Shown here in pieces: positions 45,565 through 57,126 of a stretch of DNA of 64,000 bases. The notes beneath the pieces were generated by a model, which worked only from the letters and a program-made list of their open reading frames with translations, had not been told where the DNA came from and ran no database searches. The stretch's first letter is position 1, and each line of letters begins with the position of its first letter. The position numbers and the translations under genes are program-made. Source of the DNA: a bacterium EF100-94H03 bin56 (GTDB lineage: Bacteria; Pseudomonadota; Alphaproteobacteria; SP197); assembly GCA_002238685.1 (NCBI GenBank), contig MPMV01000003.1, forward strand, positions 124,001 to 188,000, read 5' to 3'.

Positions 45565-46367
45565 GTCTGCGGATCCTCGTCGGCCTTGTCGCGATGGAGT
45601 TCGGCAAAGAACAGGCTCAGCGTTGTCACCACGAAGCACATCATCACGATGTTGACGATCATGTTCACGTAGTTCACGACCAGCCCGACAATGTCACCGA
45701 AACCGCGCTCGACGAACATGCCGCTCAGGTGAAGCAGGACGATACTGACGACCACCAGCGGCAGGCAGACGAGGATCAGCGTTGCCGATATCTGGGCTCC
45801 ATGGCCCCGGGTGACCTGCCAACTGCGAATGAGATCCGCCCCCTGGCCCACGGCAATTGACGGGAGCACAAGGGAGGACCGGGCGACGATGAGGATGGCC
45901 GGCACCATGCCGATCAGAAAGGCCAACATCTGCCACACGGGACCGGTCACTCCCAGCGTGGTAGCCAGAAGAGTGGCCACCACTCCGGTCACCACGTAGA
46001 GGCCCATGACCACGATGATGGCGAGGAAGACGGCAATGATGCCGTAGAGAAACTCGCGGAACCCGAAACGGACGTAGATGCGCACCTTCGACGGGTCGAA
46101 CCCGGCCAGCATGGTGCGGTGCCACGCCACAGCGATCATGGCCTGCACCATGAGGCCGGCAATGGCGATGATGGCAAGGCGCAGAATGCCGTCGGGCGGC
46201 ATGCCGGTGCCTCCGGAGACGGGAGTGCCGGGGGTCAGCAAGTGGACTGCCACGGCAACAAGCAGGACCGGGAACCAGGACAGACGCAGAATGGAATCGA
46301 TGCCCGACCAGGTCCTCCTGAAAGCACCAAACGCGAAATACAGAGGGTGGATCCTCATGTCCCTCAT
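45561..46367 (-). CDS. Integral membrane protein, unknown function
   Basis: A 268-residue hydrophobic protein with about six membrane segments, for example SWFPVLLVAVAVHLL near 30-45, LAIIAIAGLMVQAMIAVAW, FLAIIVVMGLYVVTG, LILVCLPLVVVSIVLLHL, and VVNYVNMIVNIVMMCFVV near the end. An early short segment (HPLYFAFGAFRRTW) looks cytoplasmic. I do not recognise the family with confidence. It is coupled by 4 nt to the polysaccharide deacetylase, so it may help with an envelope-polymer function. Confidence 0.75.
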   Translation of the reverse strand: MRDMRIHPLYFAFGAFRRTWSGIDSILRLSWFPVLLVAVAVHLLTPGTPVSGGTGMPPDGILRLAIIAIAGLMVQAMIAVAWHRTMLAGFDPSKVRIYVRFGFREFLYGIIAVFLAIIVVMGLYVVTGVVATLLATTLGVTGPVWQMLAFLIGMVPAILIVARSSLVLPSIAVGQGADLIRSWQVTRGHGAQISATLILVCLPLVVVSIVLLHLSGMFVERGFGDIVGLVVNYVNMIVNIVMMCFVVTTLSLFFAELHRDKADEDPQT

Positions 46368-46369
46368 GA

Positions 46370-49085
<2,716 letters not shown>

Positions 49086-49189
49086 GGACGCTGGTTGACC
49101 TCGACCGCATCAACGGAGTATCCGCCCTACGGGGCGGCCGTTGTGTTTCCGCCATCATGGCCACACTCGACCAGGAACTAGGGACAGGC

Positions 49190-50572
49190 ATGAAATTCGA
49201 AGACTTGGGACTTAGTCCCGAAGTCCTGACGGCAATCGCGAAAGCCGGTTACCACGAAGCCACACCAATCCAGCAGAAAGCCATCCCGGTCGCCCTGCAA
49301 GGGCGTGATCTCCTCGGTTGTGCGCAGACCGGAACCGGCAAGACAGCGGCTTTCGTCCTGCCGCTGATCGACATCCTGATGGGGAGCAGGGCGCGCATGC
49401 GCATGCCGCGGGCGCTTATCATCTCGCCAACCCGCGAGCTGGCGCAGCAGACCATGGAGAACTTCCGCATTTACGCCAGCCAGACCGAGCTTGAGGCGGC
49501 GCTGCTTGTCGGAGGCAACGACATGAGGGCCCAGGAGCAGGCGCTGACAGGTCATGTGGACATCCTGATCGCCACGCCCGGGCGCCTGCTCGACATGGTC
49601 GAGCGTGGCAAGGTTCTGATGATGGGCGTCAAGCACCTCGTCATCGACGAGGCCGACAGGATGCTCGACATGGGGTTCATTCCCGATGTCGAGCGCATCT
49701 GCACCATGTTGCCGCCGCTTCGCCACACTCTGATGTTCTCGGCGACGATGCCCGCAGAGATCCGCAAGCTGGCAGAGAGATTTCTGCACAATCCCAGGGA
49801 AGTGGCGGTGGCTCCTCCGGACTCGCCGGCCGACACCGTGGATCAGTCTCTCGTCATCGTCGAGGATGGTCGCGAGAAGAAACGGGCGTTGCGCCGTCTC
49901 CTGGACATGCAGGAGGTGACAAGCTCCATGGTCTTCGCCAATCGCAAGCGGGATGTCGATTCTCTTCATGGGTCACTGGTTCGCGGCGGCATCGATGCCG
50001 TGCGCATGCAGGGCGACATGTCGCAGCACGACCGGGAAACCGCTCTGGCTGCTTTCAGGAACGGTGATTCCCGAACCATGGTGTGTACCGACGTGGCCGG
50101 CAGGGGCATCGACATCTTCGGTGTCAGCCATGTCATCTGCTACGACGTTCCCGTCAACGCCGAGGACTATGTCCACCGCATCGGTCGCACCGGCCGCGCC
50201 GGCATGAGGGGCTGTTCCTACATGCTGGCGACGCCCGAAGACCGCGATGGGCTCGATGCCATTGCCAGGCTCATTTCCCGTCAGTTGCCGGTGGTCGAGA
50301 TCGAGGGTATCCGCCACACCGACCTCACCTGCGCACCCGACCGCCCCGAGGGGAGTCGCCGCCGCGGTCGGCGGACCTGGGAAAGGGACGGTGCGAAGGC
50401 ACGTCGTCGCGAGGCCGCCCAGGGCGAAGCCCAGGTGACGGAGATGGAAGACGCCGGAACCGTTCCCTTCGGCGAAGGCCCGTTCGTTCCGGCGTTCCTG
50501 CTGCGACCGGTCGCAGCCGGCAACGCCAAGGGAACACAGACCCAGGGAGACAGTGACCGTGCCGACAGGTGA
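49190..50572 (+). CDS. DEAD-box ATP-dependent RNA helicase
   Basis: A 460-residue RNA helicase of the RhlE/CsdA-like bacterial DEAD-box group. Motifs in order are the Q motif (FEDLGLSPEVL, then ATPIQQKAIP), I (AQTGTGKT), Ia (PTRELAQQ), GG, Ib (TPGRLLD), II (VIDEADRML), III (SATMP), IV, V (TDVAGRGID) and VI (HRIGRTGRAG). The C-terminal tail is Arg-rich and of low complexity. ATG 49190 has an AGGGACAGG ribosome site; ATG 49157 is also in frame. The stop overlaps the next gene by 20 nt. Confidence 0.93.
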   Translation: MKFEDLGLSPEVLTAIAKAGYHEATPIQQKAIPVALQGRDLLGCAQTGTGKTAAFVLPLIDILMGSRARMRMPRALIISPTRELAQQTMENFRIYASQTELEAALLVGGNDMRAQEQALTGHVDILIATPGRLLDMVERGKVLMMGVKHLVIDEADRMLDMGFIPDVERICTMLPPLRHTLMFSATMPAEIRKLAERFLHNPREVAVAPPDSPADTVDQSLVIVEDGREKKRALRRLLDMQEVTSSMVFANRKRDVDSLHGSLVRGGIDAVRMQGDMSQHDRETALAAFRNGDSRTMVCTDVAGRGIDIFGVSHVICYDVPVNAEDYVHRIGRTGRAGMRGCSYMLATPEDRDGLDAIARLISRQLPVVEIEGIRHTDLTCAPDRPEGSRRRGRRTWERDGAKARRREAAQGEAQVTEMEDAGTVPFGEGPFVPAFLLRPVAAGNAKGTQTQGDSDRADR

Positions 50573-51332
50573 TCTCATTCGCAATGCCATGCAGGGCGGC
50601 GCGAAGCAGCTCGGTGCCTGGGTGAACATGGAAAGTCCGATCGCCACCGAAATCATGGCCGGCGCCGGTTTCGACTTCATCATGATTGATCAGGAACACG
50701 GTCCAGGCGACGCCCTGTCCGCCATCACCCAGCTGCAGGCCATCCGTTCGGGCGGCACCGAAACAGCCATGATGCGGGTGAGGGACAACGACACCCAGTT
50801 CATCAAGAAGGCTCTCGATACCGGCATCGACGGCATCATGGTGCCACTCGTCGAGACCGCCGAGGCGGCCTCACAGGTGGTGGCCGCCTGCAGGTTGCCG
50901 CCGCTCGGGGTGCGCGGGATTGCTCCCGGCAACGTCCGGGCCGCCCGCTACGGCTACGAAAAGGATGCTTTCATCCGCAACCGCGGTGAGGATGTCCTTG
51001 TGCTGAGCCAGGTCGAAACCGAGGAGACTGTCGGCAATCTTTCCGACATCGGCGGTGTCGAGGGTATCGATGTTCTCTTCATCGGCCGCAACGATCTTTC
51101 GAGCAGTATCGACCGGCTTCACGACCAGACGTCTGCGGAAGCCCGGGATCTGCTGGACGAGGCGGAACGCCGCATCAGGGAGTCGGGACGCCTGCTCGGT
51201 GGTATTCCAGCGCCCTTCGACAGCCCCACGGCAATGTTCGAGAGAGGCTATGACATGGTACTCGCGGTCGCCGATCATGCGTTGCTGCGGGATGCGGCTG
51301 TCGCCGCGGTGGCGTCGTTCAGGCCTGCCTGA
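50553..51332 (+). CDS. HpcH/HpaI-family class II aldolase
   Basis: Metal-dependent aldolase/citrate-lyase-family enzyme of 259 residues. The family hallmarks are GAWVNMESPIATEIMAGAGFDFIMIDQEHGP with the catalytic His, MMRVRDND with the substrate Arg, and the metal-binding Glu (QVETEETVGN) and Asp (IGRNDLSSS). Typical substrates are 2-keto-3-deoxy-sugar acids or 4-hydroxy-2-ketoheptane-1,7-dioate. The GTG start at 50553 has a strong AGGGAGA ribosome site and lies inside the helicase 3' end. Its stop overlaps the next start as TGATG. Confidence 0.88.
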   Translation: MTVPTGDLIRNAMQGGAKQLGAWVNMESPIATEIMAGAGFDFIMIDQEHGPGDALSAITQLQAIRSGGTETAMMRVRDNDTQFIKKALDTGIDGIMVPLVETAEAASQVVAACRLPPLGVRGIAPGNVRAARYGYEKDAFIRNRGEDVLVLSQVETEETVGNLSDIGGVEGIDVLFIGRNDLSSSIDRLHDQTSAEARDLLDEAERRIRESGRLLGGIPAPFDSPTAMFERGYDMVLAVADHALLRDAAVAAVASFRPA

Positions 51333-52000
51333 TGGTTCCCTTCGGTCCCCTGCTCGAGCGGGCTACGATCCGCTCCGGTGGGCGCCGGACTCTCCAGGCC
51401 CGACTCCCCCTGCCGAAAACGACGGCGGACCTTGCCGATACAGGCGATGATCGATACCTCTCGATGATGTCGCAGCGCATTTTCCGCGCCGGTCTCAAGC
51501 ATGCTCTCGTCGATTCGAAGTGGCCCGCTTTCGAAGACGCCTTCCACGGCTTCGCGCCGAAGAGGGTGGCCATGATGAGCGACGAGGATCTCGACGATCT
51601 GATGGCCAACCGGGCTCTCATTCGCCACTGGACCAAGATCTGCGCGGTTCGCAGCAATGCCACGTCCATGGTTGCCAGGTCCGCGGAACACGGCGGATTC
51701 GGATCGTGGATCGCCGGTTGGCCAGGCGACGACATCGTCGGGTTGTGGGAGGTTCTGGCGAAGGAATTCAGACAGCTCGGCGGCAACTCGGGTCCTTCCT
51801 TCCTCCGCATGGCGGGAAAGGACACCTTCGTGCTGACCGGCGATGTGGTCGGGGCGCTGATCGACAACGACATCGTCACCCGCCCGCCCACGGGCAAGGC
51901 CGCAAGGCGCCAGGTCGCTGCCGCCTTCAATGCGTGGGCCGAAGAGACCGGTTTGCCGTTGTGTCAGATCTCCATGATCCTGGCTCTCTCCCGAGAGTGA
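51332..52000 (+). CDS. DNA-3-methyladenine glycosylase I-like protein (TagI family)
   Basis: A 222-residue HhH-GPD-fold base-excision enzyme related to TagI. Recognisable pieces are RIFRAGLKHALVDSKWPAFEDAFHGF, KVAMMSDEDLDDLMANRALIRHWTKI-type segments and a helical C-terminus. The Tyr/Trp and Glu residues of the classic Tag base pocket are not easily aligned, and the zinc Cys/His of TagI are absent, so it may belong to the divergent Tag-like group. It is coupled to the HpcH aldolase (TGATG) and to the next oxidoreductase (GTGA). Confidence 0.75.
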   Translation: MVPFGPLLERATIRSGGRRTLQARLPLPKTTADLADTGDDRYLSMMSQRIFRAGLKHALVDSKWPAFEDAFHGFAPKRVAMMSDEDLDDLMANRALIRHWTKICAVRSNATSMVARSAEHGGFGSWIAGWPGDDIVGLWEVLAKEFRQLGGNSGPSFLRMAGKDTFVLTGDVVGALIDNDIVTRPPTGKAARRQVAAAFNAWAEETGLPLCQISMILALSRE

Positions 52001-54444
52001 CCCGGTCTCCATCGATGGCCACCGCCATCCCCGGAACCGCACGTATCGTCATTATCGGTGGCGGCATCATGGGAACCGGTCTTGCCCACGGGCTCGTCGC
52101 CGAGGGCTGCCGGGACGTGGTTCTCCTGGAAAAGGCCGAACTCACATCCGGTTCGACGTGGCATGCCGCAGGACAGATCACCCATTCGACATCAAGCCTC
52201 ACGCTGGGCAAGTGCGTCGACTACAACATCCGCCTCTATTCGGGTGACCTCGAACGGGAATCGGGACAGCCGGTGACCTGGCATGGGTGCGGGTCCCTTC
52301 GTCTCGCCTACAGGGAAGACGAGATGGACTGGCTGCGCCATACCCTTGGCGTGGGCACATCCCTGGGATTCGCCATGGAACTTGTCGGTCCGGACCGCAT
52401 CCGTGCCCTTCACCCCTTCTACAATCTCGACGGAGTCCTGGGCGCTCTCCATACCCCCGACGACGGTCACGTCGACCCCTCCGGAGTCGTCCAGGCCTTT
52501 GCCACGGTGGTACGCCGCGAGGGAGTGAAGATCGTGCGCCGTTGCCGTGTGACCGGCATCGCCCGGGGTCCGCACGACGAATGGAAGGTGACGACCGACA
52601 GGGGCGTCATCACGTGCGAACATGTGGTCAATGCCGCCGGCACCTATGCGAGGCAGATCGGCGCGTGGAACGGAATCGACATTCCGGCAACCTCGATGAC
52701 CCATCACTACCTCGTCACCGATACGGTTCCCCGGTTTCTCGATCTCGAGCGCGAACTACCCGTGGTGCGCGACGACCACCTGGTCTCCGGATACGTCAGG
52801 ATGGAACAGAAATCGGGTCTCATCGGAATCTACGAGAAGCGCAACCCCAATGCGGTGTGGATCGAGCACTGCCCCTGGGAGGCGGAAAACGAGCTCTTCG
52901 AACCCGATTTCGAACGCATCATGCCGTGGTTGCGAAACGCCATGGAGCGCATGCCGGTCCTGAGCGACATTGGAATACGCCGAACTGTCCACGGTGCCAT
53001 TTCCCATCCCCCGGATGGCAATCCGCTGATCGGTCCGGTCCCTGGCGTGAGAAACTACTGGTGTTGCTGTGGCACGCAGATCGGCATCGGTTGGGGACCC
53101 GGTCTTGCCCGGGAACTGGCGCGATGGATCGTCCACGGCACCGCCGATCTCTCCATGAACGCCTTCGATCCGCGACGCTACGGATCTTGGGCGACGAGAG
53201 AATGGCAGGTGATCAAGGCGAGGGAAGACTATTGCCTGCGCCACGAAGTTCCCTTTCCCGACCTCAACAGGCACGCCGGACGCCCGGTCAGACCCTCGCC
53301 GGTCCACGATCGGAACGTCGAAGCCGGGGCCGTCTTCGAGGAGGTTTCCGGTCACGAAAGACCCCGCTGGTTTGCCGCCGGAGGTGCGGCCGCGGCGGAT
53401 CACCATTCCTTTCGTCGCACCGTTGTCGACGACTTCGTGGCCGCAGAGGTGCGGACGGTCGCCTCCCGGGCAGGTCTCATGGACATCACCGCCTTCGCCA
53501 GGATCGAGGTGGCGGGCTGCACGGCGGCGTCCCGGCTCGATGGTCTGGTCGCCAACCGCCTGCCAGGCAGGGACGGCGGCATCGTCCTTGCCCACATGCT
53601 GAATCCGGCCGGTCGCATCGAGACCGAACTCGTCATCGTCAGGATGGCGGCCGAACGCTTCCTGCTCGTTGCCTCAGCCGCTCAGGAACAGCGTCTGCTT
53701 GACCAACTGCCCGTCTGCCGGGGCGTCACGGTCATCAACCGGTCGGCCACATGGGCGGGACTCTCCCTCCAGGGTCCGCGGTCGCGCGACATCCTGGCTG
53801 CAGTCACCGGCGGTGCACTCGACAACGCCTCCTTTCCATGGATGACGGTTCGATGCATGGCCATCGCCGGTCACCCGGTGTGGGCCTTGCGGCTTTCCTA
53901 TGTCGGGGAATTGGGCTGGGAACTTCACTGCCACCGGAACGCCCTGCCGGCGGTTCACGATGCACTCATCGATGCCGGGGCGCCGCACGGTATGGGACGT
54001 TACGGGTCATTTGCCATGAATGCTATGCGCCTGGAGAAGGCCTTCCGGGGGGGAACTGAACTCACCAACGAGGTCACCATGCCCGAAGCCGGCATGATGC
54101 GTTTCGTCACGCTCGACAAGGGTGCCTTTGTTGGCCGTCAGGCGACTGTCGAGTGTCTCTCCCGGCCCCTCAAGTGGGCCTGCGCCTACCTTGAGGTGGA
54201 GGACGGCGACGACTGCGATGGCCACGCCGGCGAGGCGGTCCTCATGGAGGGGACGCGTGTGGGCGCCGTCAGTTCAATCGCCCGGGGGAACCGGACGGGC
54301 AGAATCCTGGGCTTTGCCTGGGTGACGCGGGAGGCCGCCCGGCCGGACGCATCGCTCGAAGTCATGATCCTCGGCACGCCTCGGCCCGCACGGGTCCTGG
54401 GCGAGGCAGCCTACGATCCCCTGAACCTGCGTCCCCGGTCCTAG
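51997..54444 (+). CDS. FAD-dependent oxidoreductase-GcvT fusion (dimethylglycine/sarcosine dehydrogenase-like)
   Basis: An 815-residue flavoenzyme oxidising N-methyl groups of glycine derivatives. The N-terminal DAO domain (1-about 370) has IVIIGGGIMGTGLAHGL and SGSTWHAAGQ with the His that binds FAD covalently in DMGDH. A linker FAO_M region follows, then a folate-binding GcvT domain (about 420-700: TAFARIEVAGCTAA, WAGLSLQGPRSRD, YVGELGWELHC, MRLEKAFRGGTELTNEVTMPEAG) and a GcvT C-terminal barrel. Activity would release methylenetetrahydrofolate. GTG 51997 overlaps the preceding stop; ATG 52015 is an alternative. It could act on a product of the nearby MttB/PhyH island, but there is no direct link. 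Confidence 0.88.
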   Translation: MTRSPSMATAIPGTARIVIIGGGIMGTGLAHGLVAEGCRDVVLLEKAELTSGSTWHAAGQITHSTSSLTLGKCVDYNIRLYSGDLERESGQPVTWHGCGSLRLAYREDEMDWLRHTLGVGTSLGFAMELVGPDRIRALHPFYNLDGVLGALHTPDDGHVDPSGVVQAFATVVRREGVKIVRRCRVTGIARGPHDEWKVTTDRGVITCEHVVNAAGTYARQIGAWNGIDIPATSMTHHYLVTDTVPRFLDLERELPVVRDDHLVSGYVRMEQKSGLIGIYEKRNPNAVWIEHCPWEAENELFEPDFERIMPWLRNAMERMPVLSDIGIRRTVHGAISHPPDGNPLIGPVPGVRNYWCCCGTQIGIGWGPGLARELARWIVHGTADLSMNAFDPRRYGSWATREWQVIKAREDYCLRHEVPFPDLNRHAGRPVRPSPVHDRNVEAGAVFEEVSGHERPRWFAAGGAAAADHHSFRRTVVDDFVAAEVRTVASRAGLMDITAFARIEVAGCTAASRLDGLVANRLPGRDGGIVLAHMLNPAGRIETELVIVRMAAERFLLVASAAQEQRLLDQLPVCRGVTVINRSATWAGLSLQGPRSRDILAAVTGGALDNASFPWMTVRCMAIAGHPVWALRLSYVGELGWELHCHRNALPAVHDALIDAGAPHGMGRYGSFAMNAMRLEKAFRGGTELTNEVTMPEAGMMRFVTLDKGAFVGRQATVECLSRPLKWACAYLEVEDGDDCDGHAGEAVLMEGTRVGAVSSIARGNRTGRILGFAWVTREAARPDASLEVMILGTPRPARVLGEAAYDPLNLRPRS

Positions 54445-54455
54445 AGGCCGGGCGG

Positions 54456-55283
54456 TCACTTGCGAACGCTGTAGACGTAGACGAACCAGTAGACAAGACC
54501 GACAAGGACACCACCGCCGACAATATTCCCGAGAATCACCGGCACGAGATTGCTGATGGCGCCCGAGATACTGACAGTTGCGTCGGCAATGCCCAGATCA
54601 TTGATCAACAGTGCCAGTGTGAAGAAGTAGATGTTGGCGATGGAATGCTCGAAACCGGCGGCAACGAAGGTGGCGATGGGAAGCAGAATGGCGAGGATCT
54701 TGTCCGTCGTCGATGCGGCGCCGTAGCACAGATAGATCGCCAGGCACACCAGGGCATTGCACAGCACACCGAGGAAGAAGGCCTGCATGAAGGGAAGTTC
54801 GGCCTTGGCAGCGGCGATGCGCACGGCGACACGGCCAGCCTCACCATTGTCGAGTTCGTGGTGTCCGGCGAGGAACACCAGCACGGCAACAGCCACCGCT
54901 CCAAAGGTGTTCCCGACAAAGACGAGGCTCCACGCCCGCATCAGGGTCCGCAGTCTCATGCGGCCGCTGGCGATCGACATGATCATGAGAACATTGCCGG
55001 TGAAGAGTTCCACGCCCCCCAGGACAACCAGAATCAGCCCCAGAGTGAAACCGATCCCGCCGGCCATGCGCATGAGGCCGAACGGAACGTGATCGAGTCC
55101 TGTCCATATGGTGATGGCGGCCATGGCGCCCAGGCCGATGAATCCGCCCCCCATGACGGCAAGGACAACGAGACGGGCAGGCGCCATGCGGGCCTTTATG
55201 AGACCCACGTCCTCGGCCTTGAGGGCAACATCCTTGGGCAGAAGAATCTTCTCGGAGCCGAGACCCCCGTCTGTTCCGGCCAT
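54456..55283 (-). CDS. Formate/nitrite transporter (FNT) family channel
   Basis: A 275-residue pentameric inner-membrane channel of the FocA/NirC/HSC family. Landmarks are the TM-2 region LILVVLGGVELFTGNVLMIMS, GFEHSIANIYFF with the pore-lining His, and the C-terminal GNIVGGGVLVGLVYWFVYVY. Formate, nitrite or hydrosulfide are the candidate substrates; FocA versus NirC cannot be told apart. ATG 55283 has a strong ribosome site (GGAGCGGGAG) and gives a typical N-terminus; the frame upstream to 55379 is not needed. Confidence 0.92.
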   Translation of the reverse strand: MAGTDGGLGSEKILLPKDVALKAEDVGLIKARMAPARLVVLAVMGGGFIGLGAMAAITIWTGLDHVPFGLMRMAGGIGFTLGLILVVLGGVELFTGNVLMIMSIASGRMRLRTLMRAWSLVFVGNTFGAVAVAVLVFLAGHHELDNGEAGRVAVRIAAAKAELPFMQAFFLGVLCNALVCLAIYLCYGAASTTDKILAILLPIATFVAAGFEHSIANIYFFTLALLINDLGIADATVSISGAISNLVPVILGNIVGGGVLVGLVYWFVYVYSVRK

Positions 55284-55390
55284 CACTCCCGCTCCGATAC
55301 CTGTTCGTGTATAATGTGCGTGACCAAATCCGCATGCAACAGACTGGAGTTGGGGATCCGTCCCAGCCTCGATTGACAACGGACGACAGG

Positions 55391-56203
55391 ATGCAGAACC
55401 GCACCAGTGACGTTCAGACCGCCAGTGCTGTCCATGAGCACCTCGACCTCGAACGCTATCCCCTCGATCAACCCCGGCACCGCCAACCCCTGATCGACAG
55501 GTGTCGCGAAGAGCTGGCGACGCTGGGTCTCAGCAGTCTGCCGGGCCTTGTCAGGACCGCGACGATCGCCAGAGCGGCGGCGGAACTCCTGCCTCTCGTG
55601 CGCGAGCAGTCCTTCTTTCATTCCCGGCGTCACAACATCTACTTCACCGACACGCCCTCATGCATCGCCGCTGACCACCCGGCGCTGGCACTCCAGGAGA
55701 CCTCCGGCCGGACGGTGTGCGATGACCAGATCACCGGGAGTTTCGTGCATGCCCTCTACGAGTGGCCGCCACTCCGGGACTTTCTGGCCCGAATCATGGG
55801 AAAACCCCGCCTTCATCTCATGGATGACCCGCTTGCCAGGGTCAATGTCATGGGCTACCGGGACGGCGAGGGACTGGGATGGCACTTTGATCGCTCGGAG
55901 TTCACCACCACGCTTCTCATCCAGGCGCCGCAGGACGGCGGTCATCTCGAGTACCGTCCTCATCTGGCCCAGGATGACCTCGATGGCGTGGCCCGCCTTC
56001 TTGAAGGCAGGGATGCGGCAAGGTGCACGCACGTCCAGCAGGCAGGAACCCTGTCGGTCTTCAGGGGCCGGAACACGGCGCATCGCGTGACACCGGTCGT
56101 TGGCGAGATCGACCGCCTGATTGCGGTGTTCTCCTATTTTGATCGTCCTGGCGTCGTGTTCAGCGCCGCGGAACGCCGTGGCTTCTACGGCCGGGCGGCC
56201 TGA
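55391..56203 (+). CDS. 2-oxoglutarate/Fe(II)-dependent oxygenase
   Basis: A 270-residue jelly-roll oxygenase. The metal ligands are His and Asp in GWHFDRSEFTTTLL and the distal His in RNTAHRVTPV; the later Arg (EIDRLIAVFSYF) would bind 2-oxoglutarate. Substrate class unknown. ATG 55391 has a GACAGG ribosome site; a TATAAT hexamer at 55309-55314 is a possible -10 element. It is coupled to the desaturase (TGATG). Confidence 0.83.
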   Translation: MQNRTSDVQTASAVHEHLDLERYPLDQPRHRQPLIDRCREELATLGLSSLPGLVRTATIARAAAELLPLVREQSFFHSRRHNIYFTDTPSCIAADHPALALQETSGRTVCDDQITGSFVHALYEWPPLRDFLARIMGKPRLHLMDDPLARVNVMGYRDGEGLGWHFDRSEFTTTLLIQAPQDGGHLEYRPHLAQDDLDGVARLLEGRDAARCTHVQQAGTLSVFRGRNTAHRVTPVVGEIDRLIAVFSYFDRPGVVFSAAERRGFYGRAA

Positions 56204-57126
56204 TGGAAGGATTTGTCGCCGTCAGGGACATCTGTTCCTTCCGCGAGGTCCGCGCACTCTCCAGGCGTTCGGATGTCAAGGGACTGCTCCAGCTTGCCTC
56301 CCACCTTGGCGCCATTGCCGTCGCCGCGGTTCTGGTCTGGCTGGTGGCCGGCACGTGGTGGCTCCTGGTTCCGGCCGAGCTCGTTCTCGGCGTCCTGCTC
56401 ACCTTTCTCTTCTGTCCCCTCCACGAGAGCATTCACCGCACGGCCTTTCGCTCGCAATGGCTCAACGATGCGGTAGCCTGGGTTGCCGGGTTCGTCATCT
56501 TCCTGCCCTCGACCTGGTTCCGGTACTTTCACTTCGAACATCATCGCTTCACGCACATCGAGGGCGCCGATCCCGAACTCGACACACCAAAGCCGGCGTC
56601 GCGCCTTTCCTTCCTTTTCTATCTTTCCGGCCTTGAGTCCTTCTGGTGGAGTTTCCTCAAGACCCTGGTTCGCCATGCGGCCGGCCGGGTGACGGACCGC
56701 TTCGTGCCCGATGATGCGGCCCGCCGGGCCTGCATTCTCCAGGCGCGGATCTATCTTGCCGGCTATGGCGCGATCCTTGCCACAGCTGCCTGGGCGATCG
56801 ATCCGGCGCCGCTTCTCTACTGGATCATTCCCCTTGCTCTTTCCGCCTGGTCACTCAGGCTCTATCTCATGGCCGAGCACACGCTGCTTCCCTTCGACGC
56901 CAACATGCTCGACAACACGCGCACCATCAGGACCAACGCAGCGGTGCGCTGGCTCGCCTGGCAGATGCCCTATCACACCGAGCACCACGTCTTCCCGTCC
57001 ATTCCCTTCCACACCCTCCACAAGGCGTGCGAGCGCATCGCTCCGCGCCACGGCCATGTCATTGCGGGCTATCTGGCCTTTGCGCGTCAGTACTGGACTG
57101 GCCTCTCCCCGGAGCGCCGGCGTTGA
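56203..57126 (+). CDS. Fatty acid desaturase family protein
   Basis: Membrane-bound di-iron desaturase/hydroxylase-type protein of 307 residues. Three His boxes are visible: HESIHRTAF (about residue 75), HFEHHRFTH (about 112) and HTEHHVFPS (about 258). Four or more membrane segments surround them (for example LGAIAVAAVLVWLVAG). The family also includes alkane and carotenoid hydroxylases, so a fatty-acid substrate is likely but not certain. It overlaps the preceding and following genes by 1 and 4 nt. Confidence 0.88.
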   Translation: MEGFVAVRDICSFREVRALSRRSDVKGLLQLASHLGAIAVAAVLVWLVAGTWWLLVPAELVLGVLLTFLFCPLHESIHRTAFRSQWLNDAVAWVAGFVIFLPSTWFRYFHFEHHRFTHIEGADPELDTPKPASRLSFLFYLSGLESFWWSFLKTLVRHAAGRVTDRFVPDDAARRACILQARIYLAGYGAILATAAWAIDPAPLLYWIIPLALSAWSLRLYLMAEHTLLPFDANMLDNTRTIRTNAAVRWLAWQMPYHTEHHVFPSIPFHTLHKACERIAPRHGHVIAGYLAFARQYWTGLSPERRR

